Source of the DNA: Bacillota bacterium
GTDB taxonomy: Bacteria > Bacillota > Clostridia > Lachnospirales > Lachnospiraceae
Reading direction: 5' to 3'
Length of the DNA stretch: 64,000 nt
Assembly (NCBI GenBank): GCA_023415475.1
Contig: JAEZKL010000173.1
Span: 1 to 64,000 of the forward strand
The notes below the pieces were generated by a model. It saw only the letters and a program-made list of their open reading frames with translations, was not told the DNA's origin and ran no database searches. Each line of letters begins with the position of its first letter. The first letter of the stretch is position 1. This document shows positions 44,800 to 54,603 of the stretch, one piece after another. The position numbers and the translations under genes are program-made.

Positions 44800-44997
44800 A
44801 TACTTCACTCCCTTCCTATGATATTAATCAGCTTACTTGTTTTTCTACATAAAAAAATGGAGTACTTCAATAGTGAAAGCCCTCCACCCTATAAGCTCAA
44901 AACTTGAACAGTTAGATAACTGCCAACCGGAATATCGTTAAAATAATAACACACCGGGATAAATGTGTCAATATTGATAATTTATTTTAATCCAACA

Positions 44998-45026
44998 TTG
45001 TTCCAATCGACAAAAAATGTTACAAT
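44998..45026 (+). promoter_or_regulatory. Promoter of the Jet operon
   Basis: TTGTTC (44998-45003) and TACAAT (45021-45026) are 17 bp apart, about 36 bp before the JetA start. Confidence 0.6.
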
Positions 45027-45061
45027 AAACAGATGAAAAGATTTGATACCGAGGAGATACA

Positions 45062-46450
45062 ATGAAGGAAATTTATCAATTACCCCAGCAGTTCTGGACT
45101 GTTTTCAGCTCCAGGAACCGATATATTTATATGGAAGCCCTACTAGCAATCTATGATGAATACTTGTATAATGATTATTTCCTGACCAAGGAGACCTGTA
45201 TTCAATTGATAGCGGAGCATTTTTCTGATCGTATCGTTGATATCTCAGCGGATGATGAGGAGCAGGATACGGATAGTATGGAGCCTATGGCGACAAAGAT
45301 ATTGAACCGCTTAATCCGTTTCTCCTGGCTTAAGAGAGTGGAGGATTACAGCTCCTTCAAGACCAACATCATCATACCGGATTATGCCTCTACCTTTATT
45401 GAGACAATTAAGAAAGTCAGTAATCCGGACGCTGAGGAGCAGGATTTATACATACAGAATGTTTATACCAGCATCTACTCCTTCTATTATGATACAAAGG
45501 CCGGTTTGGAGCTGTTGAAGGCGGCGATGATCAATACCACGAGACTTAACCGTTCCCTTCAGGACATGCTCCATAACATGGACCAGTTCTTCGGGGCACT
45601 CCTCGAGAAGGATAATTATGAGGATCTGCTCCTGGAGCATCTTAACGGCTATGTTGAGACAATTGTCAACCGGAAATACAGACTGCTTAAGACCAGTGAT
45701 AATTTCTACATTTATAAAAATGATATCAAGAGACTGCTGCGTGTCATCAGTGAGGATGAGGATCGAATCAATCTATTAAAGCACAAGCTCATGGCAGAGG
45801 GGAAGCAGGAGGAGAACATCCTCCAAGAGTTTGCCAGGGTGCTTGATGAGATTGAACATGGTATCATTAATATGGAGAAACGTATCTCCCATATTGATGC
45901 AGAACACAGTAAATACATCAAGGCAACCGTAAGCAGACTGGAATACCTCTTAAGCAGTGATGACAGTATGCAGGGCAATGTAATTGCATTACTTAACCTG
46001 ATGTCAGAGGCGGGGGGACAAAAGCTGTATCCCCAGGTCACATCGGTTTTCCTATTGAATGATCATACGGTGATCACACCGGATTCCTTCTATAAGAAGA
46101 GGGGGAAGAGGAAGCAGTTTGAGGATACGGTAGAGCTAGAGGTGGAGAAGGAGGAGGAATTATCCAAGGAGGATATTCTTCGCATCAATCAGAACAAACA
46201 CCGATACAGTAAAGCACAGATAGAAGCCTTCATCCTGGAACGTATGCAGGGGGGGAGCTTCTGTACCAGAGATCAGGAGATTGACAATGATGAAGACTTT
46301 GAGCTTCTGGTACTGGCTTATGATTATAGCATGCGAAGAACAAGTCCTTTCCATGTGGTACCGGGTGAGCGCGGTACGATTACCTGTGGGAAGTATTCCT
46401 ATCCCGATATTATCTTTGAGAAGAATAGTAACCACAACCAACCGGTCTAG
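45062..46450 (+). CDS. jetA: Wadjet anti-plasmid system JetA-like (DUF5716 type)
   Basis: A 462-residue soluble protein beginning MKEIYQLPQQFWTVFSSRNR. It fits the JetA/kleisin-like component found at the head of Wadjet operons: a winged-helix N-terminal region, then long helices (about residues 225-315, with coiled-coil heptads), and a Glu/Lys-rich segment (about 350-372). Wadjet is an SMC-like complex that recognises closed circular DNA. GAGGAGATACA precedes the ATG. JetB and JetC follow on the same strand. Confidence 0.8.
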   Translation: MKEIYQLPQQFWTVFSSRNRYIYMEALLAIYDEYLYNDYFLTKETCIQLIAEHFSDRIVDISADDEEQDTDSMEPMATKILNRLIRFSWLKRVEDYSSFKTNIIIPDYASTFIETIKKVSNPDAEEQDLYIQNVYTSIYSFYYDTKAGLELLKAAMINTTRLNRSLQDMLHNMDQFFGALLEKDNYEDLLLEHLNGYVETIVNRKYRLLKTSDNFYIYKNDIKRLLRVISEDEDRINLLKHKLMAEGKQEENILQEFARVLDEIEHGIINMEKRISHIDAEHSKYIKATVSRLEYLLSSDDSMQGNVIALLNLMSEAGGQKLYPQVTSVFLLNDHTVITPDSFYKKRGKRKQFEDTVELEVEKEEELSKEDILRINQNKHRYSKAQIEAFILERMQGGSFCTRDQEIDNDEDFELLVLAYDYSMRRTSPFHVVPGERGTITCGKYSYPDIIFEKNSNHNQPV

Positions 46451-46591
46451 CCAAGCAAAATATTTACAGTGATAATCATACCTGCAGACTGAGACGTATT
46501 TTGACACTCTGATCATATTTTACTATAACATAGAACCGCCAGTAGCGTGATCGAAACCATTCTATGATGCTGACGGTAAGAAAGGATATTT

Positions 46592-47239
46592 ATGTTCCCT
46601 TATTATAACGAACTTCTGGACGAAGAGAAGGATGAGCTTAGAGAGGTTGTCAGGACCTTGTATCACCAGACCTATATTCTGGAACGCAAATATGATAAAA
46701 AGACGGAGCGCTATCTACCGAACCGGATGTACCGTATTTGTGAGAGACATCTGGATTTCTTAAAGGAATATTTTAAGATCGCCGATATTGATCTGATTGA
46801 GAACAGGCAGTATGGAATCATGCAGATCGTGACTCAAAATCTCCAGGGTGATAAATTAAGCCGCCTGACTACTATTTTTCTGTTACTGCTGAAGCTGATC
46901 TTTGATGAGCAGATGAATACGGCTTCCAGCTCCATTCACGTATATTCCTCCTTAAATGAGGTGTATGATAAAATCCAATTATTTGGCTTGTGGAACAGTA
47001 AATCCATCTCTCCGACAGAGCTTAAGAAGACTATAGCGGCACTTAAGAAGTATCAGGTAATTGAAATAACCGATGAGCTGGGGGAATTGGATGGGGATAC
47101 AAGATTTATTATCTACCCTACAATAAATCTACTACTGGACAGTCAGTCGATTGGAGCTATTATTGAACAGTATCAGGAGGAAGGGGAGGTAATAGAGGAT
47201 GGACAGATATCAAGCACTTTCGAAGATGTGTCTGAATAA
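46592..47239 (+). CDS. jetB: Wadjet JetB-like (DUF4194)
   Basis: A 215-residue protein with the DUF4194-type winged-helix pattern (LKEYFKIADIDLIENRQYGI, SRLTTIFLLLLKLIFDEQMN). JetB is the KITE-like accessory of the SMC complex. The 141-bp gap after JetA is larger than usual for coupled genes. The 3' end overlaps JetC by 41 bp, which ties them in translation. Confidence 0.82.
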   Translation: MFPYYNELLDEEKDELREVVRTLYHQTYILERKYDKKTERYLPNRMYRICERHLDFLKEYFKIADIDLIENRQYGIMQIVTQNLQGDKLSRLTTIFLLLLKLIFDEQMNTASSSIHVYSSLNEVYDKIQLFGLWNSKSISPTELKKTIAALKKYQVIEITDELGELDGDTRFIIYPTINLLLDSQSIGAIIEQYQEEGEVIEDGQISSTFEDVSE

Positions 47240-50200
47240 CTGGCACTATATTAATGAAAAAATCCTATCCTTTCATGAGGAGATTAATTTCTTTACAGGA
47301 CATTCGGGTAGTGGTAAATCCACCGTTTTGGATGCTCTTCAGATTGTACTGTATGCAGACAGCAACGGCCGTGGCTTCTTTAACAAAGCGGCAAAGGAGG
47401 ATTCTGACCGTACCTTGATTGAGTATCTGCGTGGTATGAAGGTAGTACAGGAGAATAATGAGATCAGCTATCTGCGTAATAAGAACTTCTCTACGACCAT
47501 TGTTCTGGAGCTCACAGACACGGAGACCCATAAGTCTCAGTGTGTCGGAGTTATTTTCGACGTGGATGTCAGTGTAAATGATGTTAATAGATTGTTCTTC
47601 CGGCACACAGGTGCATTAGCACCGAATCATTACCGTGACGGAGAGAAGGTATTCTCCATTAATGAGCTGAAGGAATACATCGAGGCCAATTATTCAAAGG
47701 AAGACTATTATTTCAGCCGAACGAATGAGAAGTTCCGGAATGAATTATATACCAATTTCTTCGGGGGTTTGCATCCAAAGCATTTCCCTGCGCTCTTTAA
47801 GAAAGCAATTCCCTTTAAGATGGACATGAAACTGGAGGACTTCGTTAAAAACTATATCTGTACGGAAAATGATATTCATATGGAGGATATGCAGGATAGT
47901 GTAGCCCAGTATACCAGACTGAAACGCAGACTGGAGGATACCAGGAGTGAGATTACCTTACTAACCGACATCCGCCAGCAGTATAGCAGATATGAGACCT
48001 ATTCCGATCAGATAGAACAGCTACAATATAATCTGGATAAGTTAGATATCTCCACGGTGGAAGCGAAGCTCTGTAAGCTTCAGAGCCAAGAGGTAGAATA
48101 CAAGGAGGATATTCAGATCTTAACCAAGTCTATCGTAGACTTAGAGGCGGAGCTGAAGACACTGCAGGAGCAGAGAGATGAAGTGGCATTTGCAATCCAG
48201 AACAGCGGATATGAGCATTTAGAAGCGGAGCTCCTAAGCTTGAATCAGATGCTGGAGCTATTGTATCGAGGAAAGGCTTCCTATGACAAAATCGGCAGAG
48301 GGCTGGAAGCTTGGCTATCCACTGACTATCTGGATTCTACGGCTAGGTCAGGAATTGAGCATTTCGTCAGATATCAGACGACAACAGATGAGATCTGTGA
48401 GCTGAAGGATACCTTGACCCGAATCAGAGGTGAGCTGGAGAAGAGTAAGGGCGAATTGACAGCTAAGATTAATGAATTTGCACATAAGCTTAGCGATATT
48501 ACGAAGCAGATGAATATATTAAAAGATGGACAGAAGGCTTATCCGCCTTATCTCTTAGAGGTTAAGGACTACATAACGAAGGAATTGGAACAGGAATATG
48601 AGATACCGGTAAAGGTAGATATTCTGGCAGATGTGATTGAAGTGAAGGATGAGCAGTGGCGCAATGCCATCGAAGGCTATATGGGTAACAACAAGCTGAG
48701 TCTCATTGTTCCGCCTGAATACGCAAAGCAGGCGATGGAGCTTTATCATCGATTAGATTCTAAGAAATACTACAGAGTAGCAGTCATTGATACAGAACGC
48801 GTAATGAAGGATACTAAGCCGGTTCAGAGCAATTCCCTGGCACAGGAGGTCGAAGCGTCCGCTGAATATATTAAGGCTTATACCGACTATCTGATGGGTT
48901 CGGTGATCAAATGCCATTCTATCAGTGAGCTTCGTGGAAATAAAAGCGGAATCACTCCGGATTGTTCGCTATATCAGGGGTACAAGCTGCAGAACATTAA
49001 CCCGCGTAATTACACGGAGGAGGCTTATATCGGCAGAAGCGCCATCGAGCGCAGATTAAGTCTTTTAGAGCAGAACTTAAATGATCTAAGAGAACAGAAG
49101 GAGCCGCTGGATGGGGAGCTTCATAAGCTAGAGGAGCTGCTCTCCTATGAGTATCTCCCAAATGATGTGGATTTCTATGAGAGTAAACTCCAGGAAATGA
49201 ATCAGATCAAAGAGAAGGAGCTTTTAAAGGAGGATTATCAGCGCCGAATCAGCGAGATCAAGCAATTAAATATTGATGATTGGAAGGCGAAGAAGCTTTT
49301 AATTGAGCAGGTCATTGATGCAAAGAGCAAGCAGAAGGAAAAGGCAAGTATCGCACTCGGCACCAAGGAAAACAGTATTCGTGCTTCGTCGGAAGAGTTA
49401 TTAGCCTTGAATGAGGAGCTAATAGAGAAGCAGAAAAATTATCAATTCGATTCCTTGCGGGAGGAAGCTTACCAGGCCATGTTTCGTAGCGCAGAGAATA
49501 AGAGTATGGATAAGCTGCGAAATGACCTTCTTAATCAGAAGCAGCTCTGCGAGAAGGCGCTGGAGGAGGAGTTCTACAAGGTGTTGAAGCGCAGGGAGCA
49601 GTATCACGGCGTATACGCATATCGCGGGTTATCGCTGACCAACAGGGACAATCAGGAATATGAGCAATTACTGGAGAGTCTGCAGAGTGATAAGCTGAAT
49701 GACTTTATGAAGAAGGCAAATGAACAGGCAGTTCAGGCAATCTATCATTTTAAGACGGATTTTATCTATAAGATCCGCGATGCCATCAAGGAGGTTATGC
49801 AGCAAAAGGAGGAGCTGAACCGAATTCTCTCACAGATGGATTTCGGAAAGGACAAATACCGATTTATCATTACCAAAAACCGTGGTGAGGATGGAAAGTT
49901 CTATGATATGTTCATGGACGAGAATCTGGAGATTAATCCACATCAGCTGACCGGAAACATAAATAACCAGATGGATCTGTTCAGTATGCAACATGAGAAG
50001 GATTATAGCGAGTTGATCAACGAGCTGATTGAATTATTCATGCCTCCGGAAAATTGTGATACCAGAACCTTAGAGGAAGCAAGAGCAAATATGGAGAAAT
50101 ATGCGGATTATCGAACCTATCTTTCCTTCGACATGGAGCAGCTGGTAGAAGGAATGCCTCCGATGAGATTAAGCCGAATGCTATCGAAGAACTCCGGTGG

Positions 50201-50552
50201 GGAAGGACAGAACCCCTTATATGTTGCCCTTTTGGCGAGTTTTGCGCAAGTTTATCGTATTAATCAAAAGTCAAAGCTTCGGAGCAGATCGACACCAAGG
50301 CTGGTTGTGCTGGATGAGGCCTTCTCTAAAATGGATGCGGAAAAGGTAGGAAGCTGTATCGGTCTGATCCGAAAGCTGGGCTTCCAGGCAATCATCAGTG
50401 CTACCAATGATAAAATTCAGAACTATGTCGATAATGTAGATAAAACCTTTGTATTCGCCAATCCGAACAAAAACCGCATCTCCGTACAGGATTTTGAGAA
50501 GCGGGAATTCATTGAGCTACTGAATGCACAGGAAACAGAAGAAGACCTGTAA
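47199..50552 (+). CDS. jetC: Wadjet JetC-like SMC ATPase
   Basis: A 1117-residue SMC/MukB-like ATPase. The N-terminal Walker A is FTGHSGSGKSTVLDALQIVL (about residues 32-51). A long coiled coil (about 230-450 and 620-900) is interrupted by a hinge-like domain (about 460-590). The C-terminal half carries signature NSGGEGQNPLYVALLASFAQ (about 997) and Walker B LVVLDEAFSKMD (about 1035). This is the motor of the anti-plasmid complex. The expected next gene, JetD (a TOPRIM-type nuclease), is absent; a terminator follows 20 bp downstream. Confidence 0.88.
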   Translation: MDRYQALSKMCLNNWHYINEKILSFHEEINFFTGHSGSGKSTVLDALQIVLYADSNGRGFFNKAAKEDSDRTLIEYLRGMKVVQENNEISYLRNKNFSTTIVLELTDTETHKSQCVGVIFDVDVSVNDVNRLFFRHTGALAPNHYRDGEKVFSINELKEYIEANYSKEDYYFSRTNEKFRNELYTNFFGGLHPKHFPALFKKAIPFKMDMKLEDFVKNYICTENDIHMEDMQDSVAQYTRLKRRLEDTRSEITLLTDIRQQYSRYETYSDQIEQLQYNLDKLDISTVEAKLCKLQSQEVEYKEDIQILTKSIVDLEAELKTLQEQRDEVAFAIQNSGYEHLEAELLSLNQMLELLYRGKASYDKIGRGLEAWLSTDYLDSTARSGIEHFVRYQTTTDEICELKDTLTRIRGELEKSKGELTAKINEFAHKLSDITKQMNILKDGQKAYPPYLLEVKDYITKELEQEYEIPVKVDILADVIEVKDEQWRNAIEGYMGNNKLSLIVPPEYAKQAMELYHRLDSKKYYRVAVIDTERVMKDTKPVQSNSLAQEVEASAEYIKAYTDYLMGSVIKCHSISELRGNKSGITPDCSLYQGYKLQNINPRNYTEEAYIGRSAIERRLSLLEQNLNDLREQKEPLDGELHKLEELLSYEYLPNDVDFYESKLQEMNQIKEKELLKEDYQRRISEIKQLNIDDWKAKKLLIEQVIDAKSKQKEKASIALGTKENSIRASSEELLALNEELIEKQKNYQFDSLREEAYQAMFRSAENKSMDKLRNDLLNQKQLCEKALEEEFYKVLKRREQYHGVYAYRGLSLTNRDNQEYEQLLESLQSDKLNDFMKKANEQAVQAIYHFKTDFIYKIRDAIKEVMQQKEELNRILSQMDFGKDKYRFIITKNRGEDGKFYDMFMDENLEINPHQLTGNINNQMDLFSMQHEKDYSELINELIELFMPPENCDTRTLEEARANMEKYADYRTYLSFDMEQLVEGMPPMRLSRMLSKNSGGEGQNPLYVALLASFAQVYRINQKSKLRSRSTPRLVVLDEAFSKMDAEKVGSCIGLIRKLGFQAIISATNDKIQNYVDNVDKTFVFANPNKNRISVQDFEKREFIELLNAQETEEDL

Positions 50553-50572
50553 CAATATGAATAATTATGAGG

Positions 50573-50612
50573 CATCAGAGCCGTCTTTAACGGCAAAGAT
50601 GTCTCTTTTTCA
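50573..50612 (+). terminator. Intrinsic terminator of the Jet operon
   Basis: Nested stems CATC/GATG and GCCGT/ACGGC (50580-50594), followed by a T-rich tail including five T. Confidence 0.65.
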
Positions 50613-50671
50613 TGTTATAGGTAAGTTCGTCGCAACCCGCAGCCAGGCAAGACCCTGCTAAGTAAACCTCG

Positions 50672-50695
50672 AAAGTGTCAGCATGCTGACACTTT
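50672..50695. repeat. Perfect 24-base palindrome
   Basis: AAAGTGTCAGC followed by ATGC-centred symmetry and its exact complement; every base from 50672 to 50695 pairs with its mirror. It shares the central GCATGC with the palindrome at 60879-60896. It may be a protein-binding site or part of an extragenic palindromic repeat family. Confidence 0.6.
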
Positions 50696-50836
50696 GATCT
50701 TATAAAAAAACTTAATAATAGATTGCTTCCTAGCATAACAATACAATTTAATCTATGTTTATACTTATTTATAAGTTTTACTAATGTTTCATATAAATAA
50801 CACAAATAAATGATTTAAATTTTATTACTTTTATGC

Positions 50837-50876
50837 TATAATATGAATCAGAAATAAATTAGATCAAATGATCTAA
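50837..50876 (+). promoter_or_regulatory. Promoter -10 with palindromic operator of the molybdenum hydroxylase operon
   Basis: TATAAT at 50837-50842 (the -35 is weak, TTTAAA-like). TTAGATCA-AA-TGATCTAA (50859-50876) is a perfect palindrome placed about 16 bp downstream of the -10, across or just past the transcription start, which suits a repressor. Confidence 0.55.
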
Positions 50877-50937
50877 GAATTAAGGTAAAAGTTATAGAAA
50901 CACTTACAATTCTTTATAACAAAAGGAGGTTGCCAAA

Positions 50938-53220
50938 ATGACAGTCGGTCAAAGTGTTCCGCGTGTAGATGCCTTGGACAAAGTTATCGGAAGGGCTAAG
51001 TATACTGATGACCTTTGTGAGAAGAATGCATTTACTGCGAAAATCTTACATTCGACAATTGCTAATGGTATCGTAAAATCCATTGATGTTTCAGAGGCAG
51101 AGAAAATTCCTGGGGTAGTTAAAATAGTAACCTGTTTTGATGTACCTAAGTATTATTTTCCGACAGCAGGTCATCCATGGTCTACAGATCCTGCTCATCA
51201 GGATGTAGCAGACAGACTCTTACTTACGGACAGAATACGTTTTTATGGTGATGATGTGGCAGCAGTAATCGCTGAGACAGAAGTAGCCGCAAAGCAGGCA
51301 CTGGAGGCAATCAAGGTAGAATATGAGGAATATCCCTTTGTTCTTGATGCCCAGGAAGCAATGAACCCGGAGGCTCCTCAGCTGCATGATGCTTATCCGA
51401 ATAATATCCTTGGACATTCTTCCATTCGGAAAGGCAATTACGAAGAAGCAATCAAGGAACCGGGATTAATCAAGTTTGAGGCTTGGTATGAAACTCCGAC
51501 AGTTCAGCATTGTCATATTGAAAACCATATCTGTTATGCAAGTATGGAGGGCAACCGTATTACGGTGGTGTCCTCAACACAGATTCCCCATATCGTACGC
51601 CGTATCGTAGGGCAGGCCTTAGGGATTCCCTGGGGTGATGTTCGAATTGTAAAACCTTATATCGGTGGTGGCTTCGGTAATAAACAGGATGCTTTATATG
51701 AACCGCTTTGTGCTTATTTGACGACACAGGTGGGCGGTCGTCCCGTCAAAATAGATGTAACCAGAGAAGAGACCTTTGTTAGTAATCGTGTACGTCATGC
51801 CATCCGCAGCCATATTATCAGCTGGGTACGCCCCGACGGAAGCTTTGCAGCCAGAAAGCTGGTTTGCTACTCCAATCAAGGAGCATATGCCTCCCATGGA
51901 CATGGCATTGCAGCTAAGGGAATGAATGCATTTCCTCAATTATATCCTTGTGACAACATGGAATGCGATTCCTATACAGTATTCACCAATCGACCTGTTG
52001 CAGGAGCGATGCGTGGTTATGGAATTCCTCAGGCAATGTTTGCAGTGGAATCGCAGACAGAGGAAATCGCGAGAGCCTTAGGACAGGATCCGGTAGAATA
52101 TCGCCGTAAGCATCTGATGCCGGTAGGCTATGTGGACGGCTTCTCCAAGAATGAGAATTACTTCGACAGTTTTAATCAATGTATGGATAGGGGTAAGAAA
52201 TACATCGATTTTGACCGTAAATTCAAGGAGTATCAGAATCAGACCGGACCCATCCGTAGGGGTGTAGGCTGTGCGGTATTCTGGTATAACACCGCTGTTT
52301 GGCCGATCAGCTTAGAGACCTCCGCTTGTCGAATGGTACTCAATCAGGATGGCTCTGTTCAGGTGCAGCTTGCTGAGACAGAGATCGGACAGGGTGCGGA
52401 TACCGCCTTTGCTCAAATGACGGCGGATGCCTTGGGTATTCCGTTTAACAAAGTCCATGTAATTTCGAATCAGGATACCGACGTAACTCCCTTCGGTACC
52501 AGCGCCTATGCTTCCAGACAGACCTATGTGGCAGGCTTTTCCATTAAGCAGACAGCATTACTGTTAAAGGAAAGAATCCTGAAGTATGCCTATGAATTAA
52601 CCAGAATGCCCTCCTTTGAGCTGGATCTGGTAGAGGGTCAGATTATCCGTAAGTCCGACGGACGCGTGATGATTTCCCTCAGTGATCTGGCAACCGAAGC
52701 CTTATATAGTATGAGCCACAGTGAGCATTTGACCTCGGAGAGCACTTACCAGATTAAGAGTAATGCTTATTCCTTCGGTTGTTGCTTCGCAGAGGTAGAG
52801 GTTGACATTCCGCTTTGTAAGGTTACCTTACTGGATATCATCAACGTTCATGATGCAGGTCAGTTAATCAATCCTCAGCTGGCAGAGGCTCAGGTTCATG
52901 GCGGTATGAGTATGGGTATTGGCTATGCATTGGCTGAGCAGCTGCTCTTTGACCCCAAGACAGGCAAGACCTTGAATGATAACCTGTTAGACTATAAGCT
53001 TTCAACCTTTATGGATCACCCGCATCTGGAAGCACAATTTGTTGAGAATTATGAGCCGACCAGTGCCTTTGGAACAAAGGCTTTGGGTGAGCCTCCGGTA
53101 TGTCCGGTAGCCCCGGCGATCCGTAATGCAATCTTAAATGCTACCGGTGTTGCAATTAACAACATCCCTATGACGCCTCATATCCTCTTTGAACGATTTA
53201 AAGAGGAAGGGCTAATATAA
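50938..53220 (+). CDS. Molybdenum hydroxylase, molybdopterin-binding subunit (xanthine dehydrogenase type)
   Basis: A 760-residue large subunit: IGRAKYTDDL and RFYGDDVAAVIAETE at the N-terminus, then GGGFGNKQD (Moco-binding loop), MRGYGIPQAMFAVE and the C-terminal ALGEPPVCPVAPA, with the catalytic Glu in GEPP. It hydroxylates purines or other N-heterocycles using Mo-pterin and passes electrons to the Fe-S and FAD subunits encoded directly downstream. It begins the operon behind AAAGGAGG. The exact substrate (xanthine, hypoxanthine or other) is not fixed by these motifs. Confidence 0.92.
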   Translation: MTVGQSVPRVDALDKVIGRAKYTDDLCEKNAFTAKILHSTIANGIVKSIDVSEAEKIPGVVKIVTCFDVPKYYFPTAGHPWSTDPAHQDVADRLLLTDRIRFYGDDVAAVIAETEVAAKQALEAIKVEYEEYPFVLDAQEAMNPEAPQLHDAYPNNILGHSSIRKGNYEEAIKEPGLIKFEAWYETPTVQHCHIENHICYASMEGNRITVVSSTQIPHIVRRIVGQALGIPWGDVRIVKPYIGGGFGNKQDALYEPLCAYLTTQVGGRPVKIDVTREETFVSNRVRHAIRSHIISWVRPDGSFAARKLVCYSNQGAYASHGHGIAAKGMNAFPQLYPCDNMECDSYTVFTNRPVAGAMRGYGIPQAMFAVESQTEEIARALGQDPVEYRRKHLMPVGYVDGFSKNENYFDSFNQCMDRGKKYIDFDRKFKEYQNQTGPIRRGVGCAVFWYNTAVWPISLETSACRMVLNQDGSVQVQLAETEIGQGADTAFAQMTADALGIPFNKVHVISNQDTDVTPFGTSAYASRQTYVAGFSIKQTALLLKERILKYAYELTRMPSFELDLVEGQIIRKSDGRVMISLSDLATEALYSMSHSEHLTSESTYQIKSNAYSFGCCFAEVEVDIPLCKVTLLDIINVHDAGQLINPQLAEAQVHGGMSMGIGYALAEQLLFDPKTGKTLNDNLLDYKLSTFMDHPHLEAQFVENYEPTSAFGTKALGEPPVCPVAPAIRNAILNATGVAINNIPMTPHILFERFKEEGLI

Positions 53221-53236
53221 GAAAGGGGAATACAAC

Positions 53237-54118
53237 ATGTACGATATAAAGGAAATGTTTGAAGCAACCAGCGTTAGTCATGCGGTAGAGCTTCGCTTAG
53301 CGCATCCCCAGGCAATCATATTAGCCGGAGGAAGCGATATATTAATTCAAATGCGGGAAGGAAAGCTCGCAGGGAAAGAAATCATTAGCATCTATTTGTT
53401 AGACGAGCTGCGTGGCGTAACACTTACTGAAGATGGAGCGATCCGAATTGGATCCCTGACCAGCTTCTCCCATATCACCAAGGATCCCATTATCCAAAAA
53501 TACATTAACGTATTGGGTGAAGCCGTGGATATGATTGGTGGACCTCAGATTAGAAATATCGGTACCATCGGCGGAAATACCTGTAACGGTGTCACAAGTG
53601 CGGACTCTGCCTCAACCTTATTTGCCTGGGACGCATTGATCGAGCTGACAGGCAGTGAAGGAACCCGCCGTGTTCCGATCAGGGAGTTTTATATTAAGGC
53701 AGGAAAGGTTGATATTCGACCCGATGAGCTTCAGACAGCAATTCTGATTCCGAAGGAAAGCTACGAGGGATATCAAGGGCATTATATTAAGTATGCTATG
53801 AGAAATGCCATGGATATAGCAACCTCAGGCTGCTCTGTGAATGTAAAGCTGTCCGAGGATAAGAAGACCTTAGTAGATGTCCGTATTGCCTATGGTGTTC
53901 AGGGTCCTACACCCCTTCGTGCTGCGAATGCAGAAAGCGTTGGAAGGAACGGGGAGATCAGCTCAGAACTTCTTAAGAAGATCAGTGAAGCAGTCCTTGA
54001 GGATATCAATCCCCGTGACAGCTGGCGTGCTTCCAAAGCTCTTCGTCAGCATATTGCCGTAGAGATGGCTCATCGTTGCTTGTCAGAAGCAATCAAGCTT
54101 TCGGGAGGTGAAGTATAA
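53237..54118 (+). CDS. Molybdenum hydroxylase, FAD-binding subunit
   Basis: A 293-residue CO-dehydrogenase-flavoprotein-like subunit with the FAD motifs ILAGGSDILIQMREGK and RNIGTIGGNTCNGVTSADSA. It accepts electrons from the Fe-S subunit and reduces NAD or another carrier. It starts 16 bp after the large subunit, and its stop overlaps the next gene's start by one base (TAATG). Confidence 0.93.
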   Translation: MYDIKEMFEATSVSHAVELRLAHPQAIILAGGSDILIQMREGKLAGKEIISIYLLDELRGVTLTEDGAIRIGSLTSFSHITKDPIIQKYINVLGEAVDMIGGPQIRNIGTIGGNTCNGVTSADSASTLFAWDALIELTGSEGTRRVPIREFYIKAGKVDIRPDELQTAILIPKESYEGYQGHYIKYAMRNAMDIATSGCSVNVKLSEDKKTLVDVRIAYGVQGPTPLRAANAESVGRNGEISSELLKKISEAVLEDINPRDSWRASKALRQHIAVEMAHRCLSEAIKLSGGEV

Positions 54119-54603
54119 TGGCACAATATAAATTAGTCAAATGTACAATTAACGGAAAAGAAACCGAGACGATGGTAGATGTTCGCGCCTCCTTAACCGA
54201 TATGCTGCGTAACGATTATCGACTTACCTCGGTAAAAAAGGGCTGTGAGGTTGGTGAATGCGGCGCCTGTAATGTGATTATTGACGGAGAATGCTTTAAC
54301 TCCTGTATCTATCTGGCTATCTGGGCGGAAGGCAAGAATATCCGAACCCTGGAGAGCTTGCTTGGACCGAACGGAGAATTGGCTGATATACAGCAGGCTT
54401 TTATCGATGAAGCAGCAGTTCAATGTGGTTTCTGTACTCCTGGCTTTATCATGACAGCAGTTCAGATACTGGAGAGTGGCAAAGAATATACCAGAGAAGA
54501 GCTTCGTAAGCTCTTATCAGGTAACCTGTGCCGTTGTACCGGCTATGAAAACATCCTGAATGCAGTAGAGAAAACCATGCTCCGCCGCTTAGGGAAGTTG
54601 TAA
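54118..54603 (+). CDS. Molybdenum hydroxylase, 2Fe-2S subunit
   Basis: A 161-residue protein with two [2Fe-2S] clusters: the plant-type ferredoxin motif CEVGECGACNVIIDGECFNSC and the helical-domain motif CGFC ... CRC (VQCGFCTPGF, SGNLCRCTGYE). It carries electrons from the Mo site to FAD. The ATG overlaps the FAD subunit stop, which gives coupled synthesis of the complex. Confidence 0.95.
   Translation: MAQYKLVKCTINGKETETMVDVRASLTDMLRNDYRLTSVKKGCEVGECGACNVIIDGECFNSCIYLAIWAEGKNIRTLESLLGPNGELADIQQAFIDEAAVQCGFCTPGFIMTAVQILESGKEYTREELRKLLSGNLCRCTGYENILNAVEKTMLRRLGKL

Larger units (their letters stand above)
50553..50937. other. Intergenic region after JetC
   Basis: This 385-bp gap contains a terminator (50573-50612), a 24-base perfect palindrome (50672-50695), a -10-like TATAAT (50837-50842) and an 18-base palindromic operator (50859-50876). 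No JetD fragment or other gene is visible. Confidence 0.5.

Noticed and set aside
46160..46516. A 118-codon minus-strand frame within JetA.
   Set aside because: It is antisense to a well-supported gene, lacks a ribosome site and has no recognisable domain.
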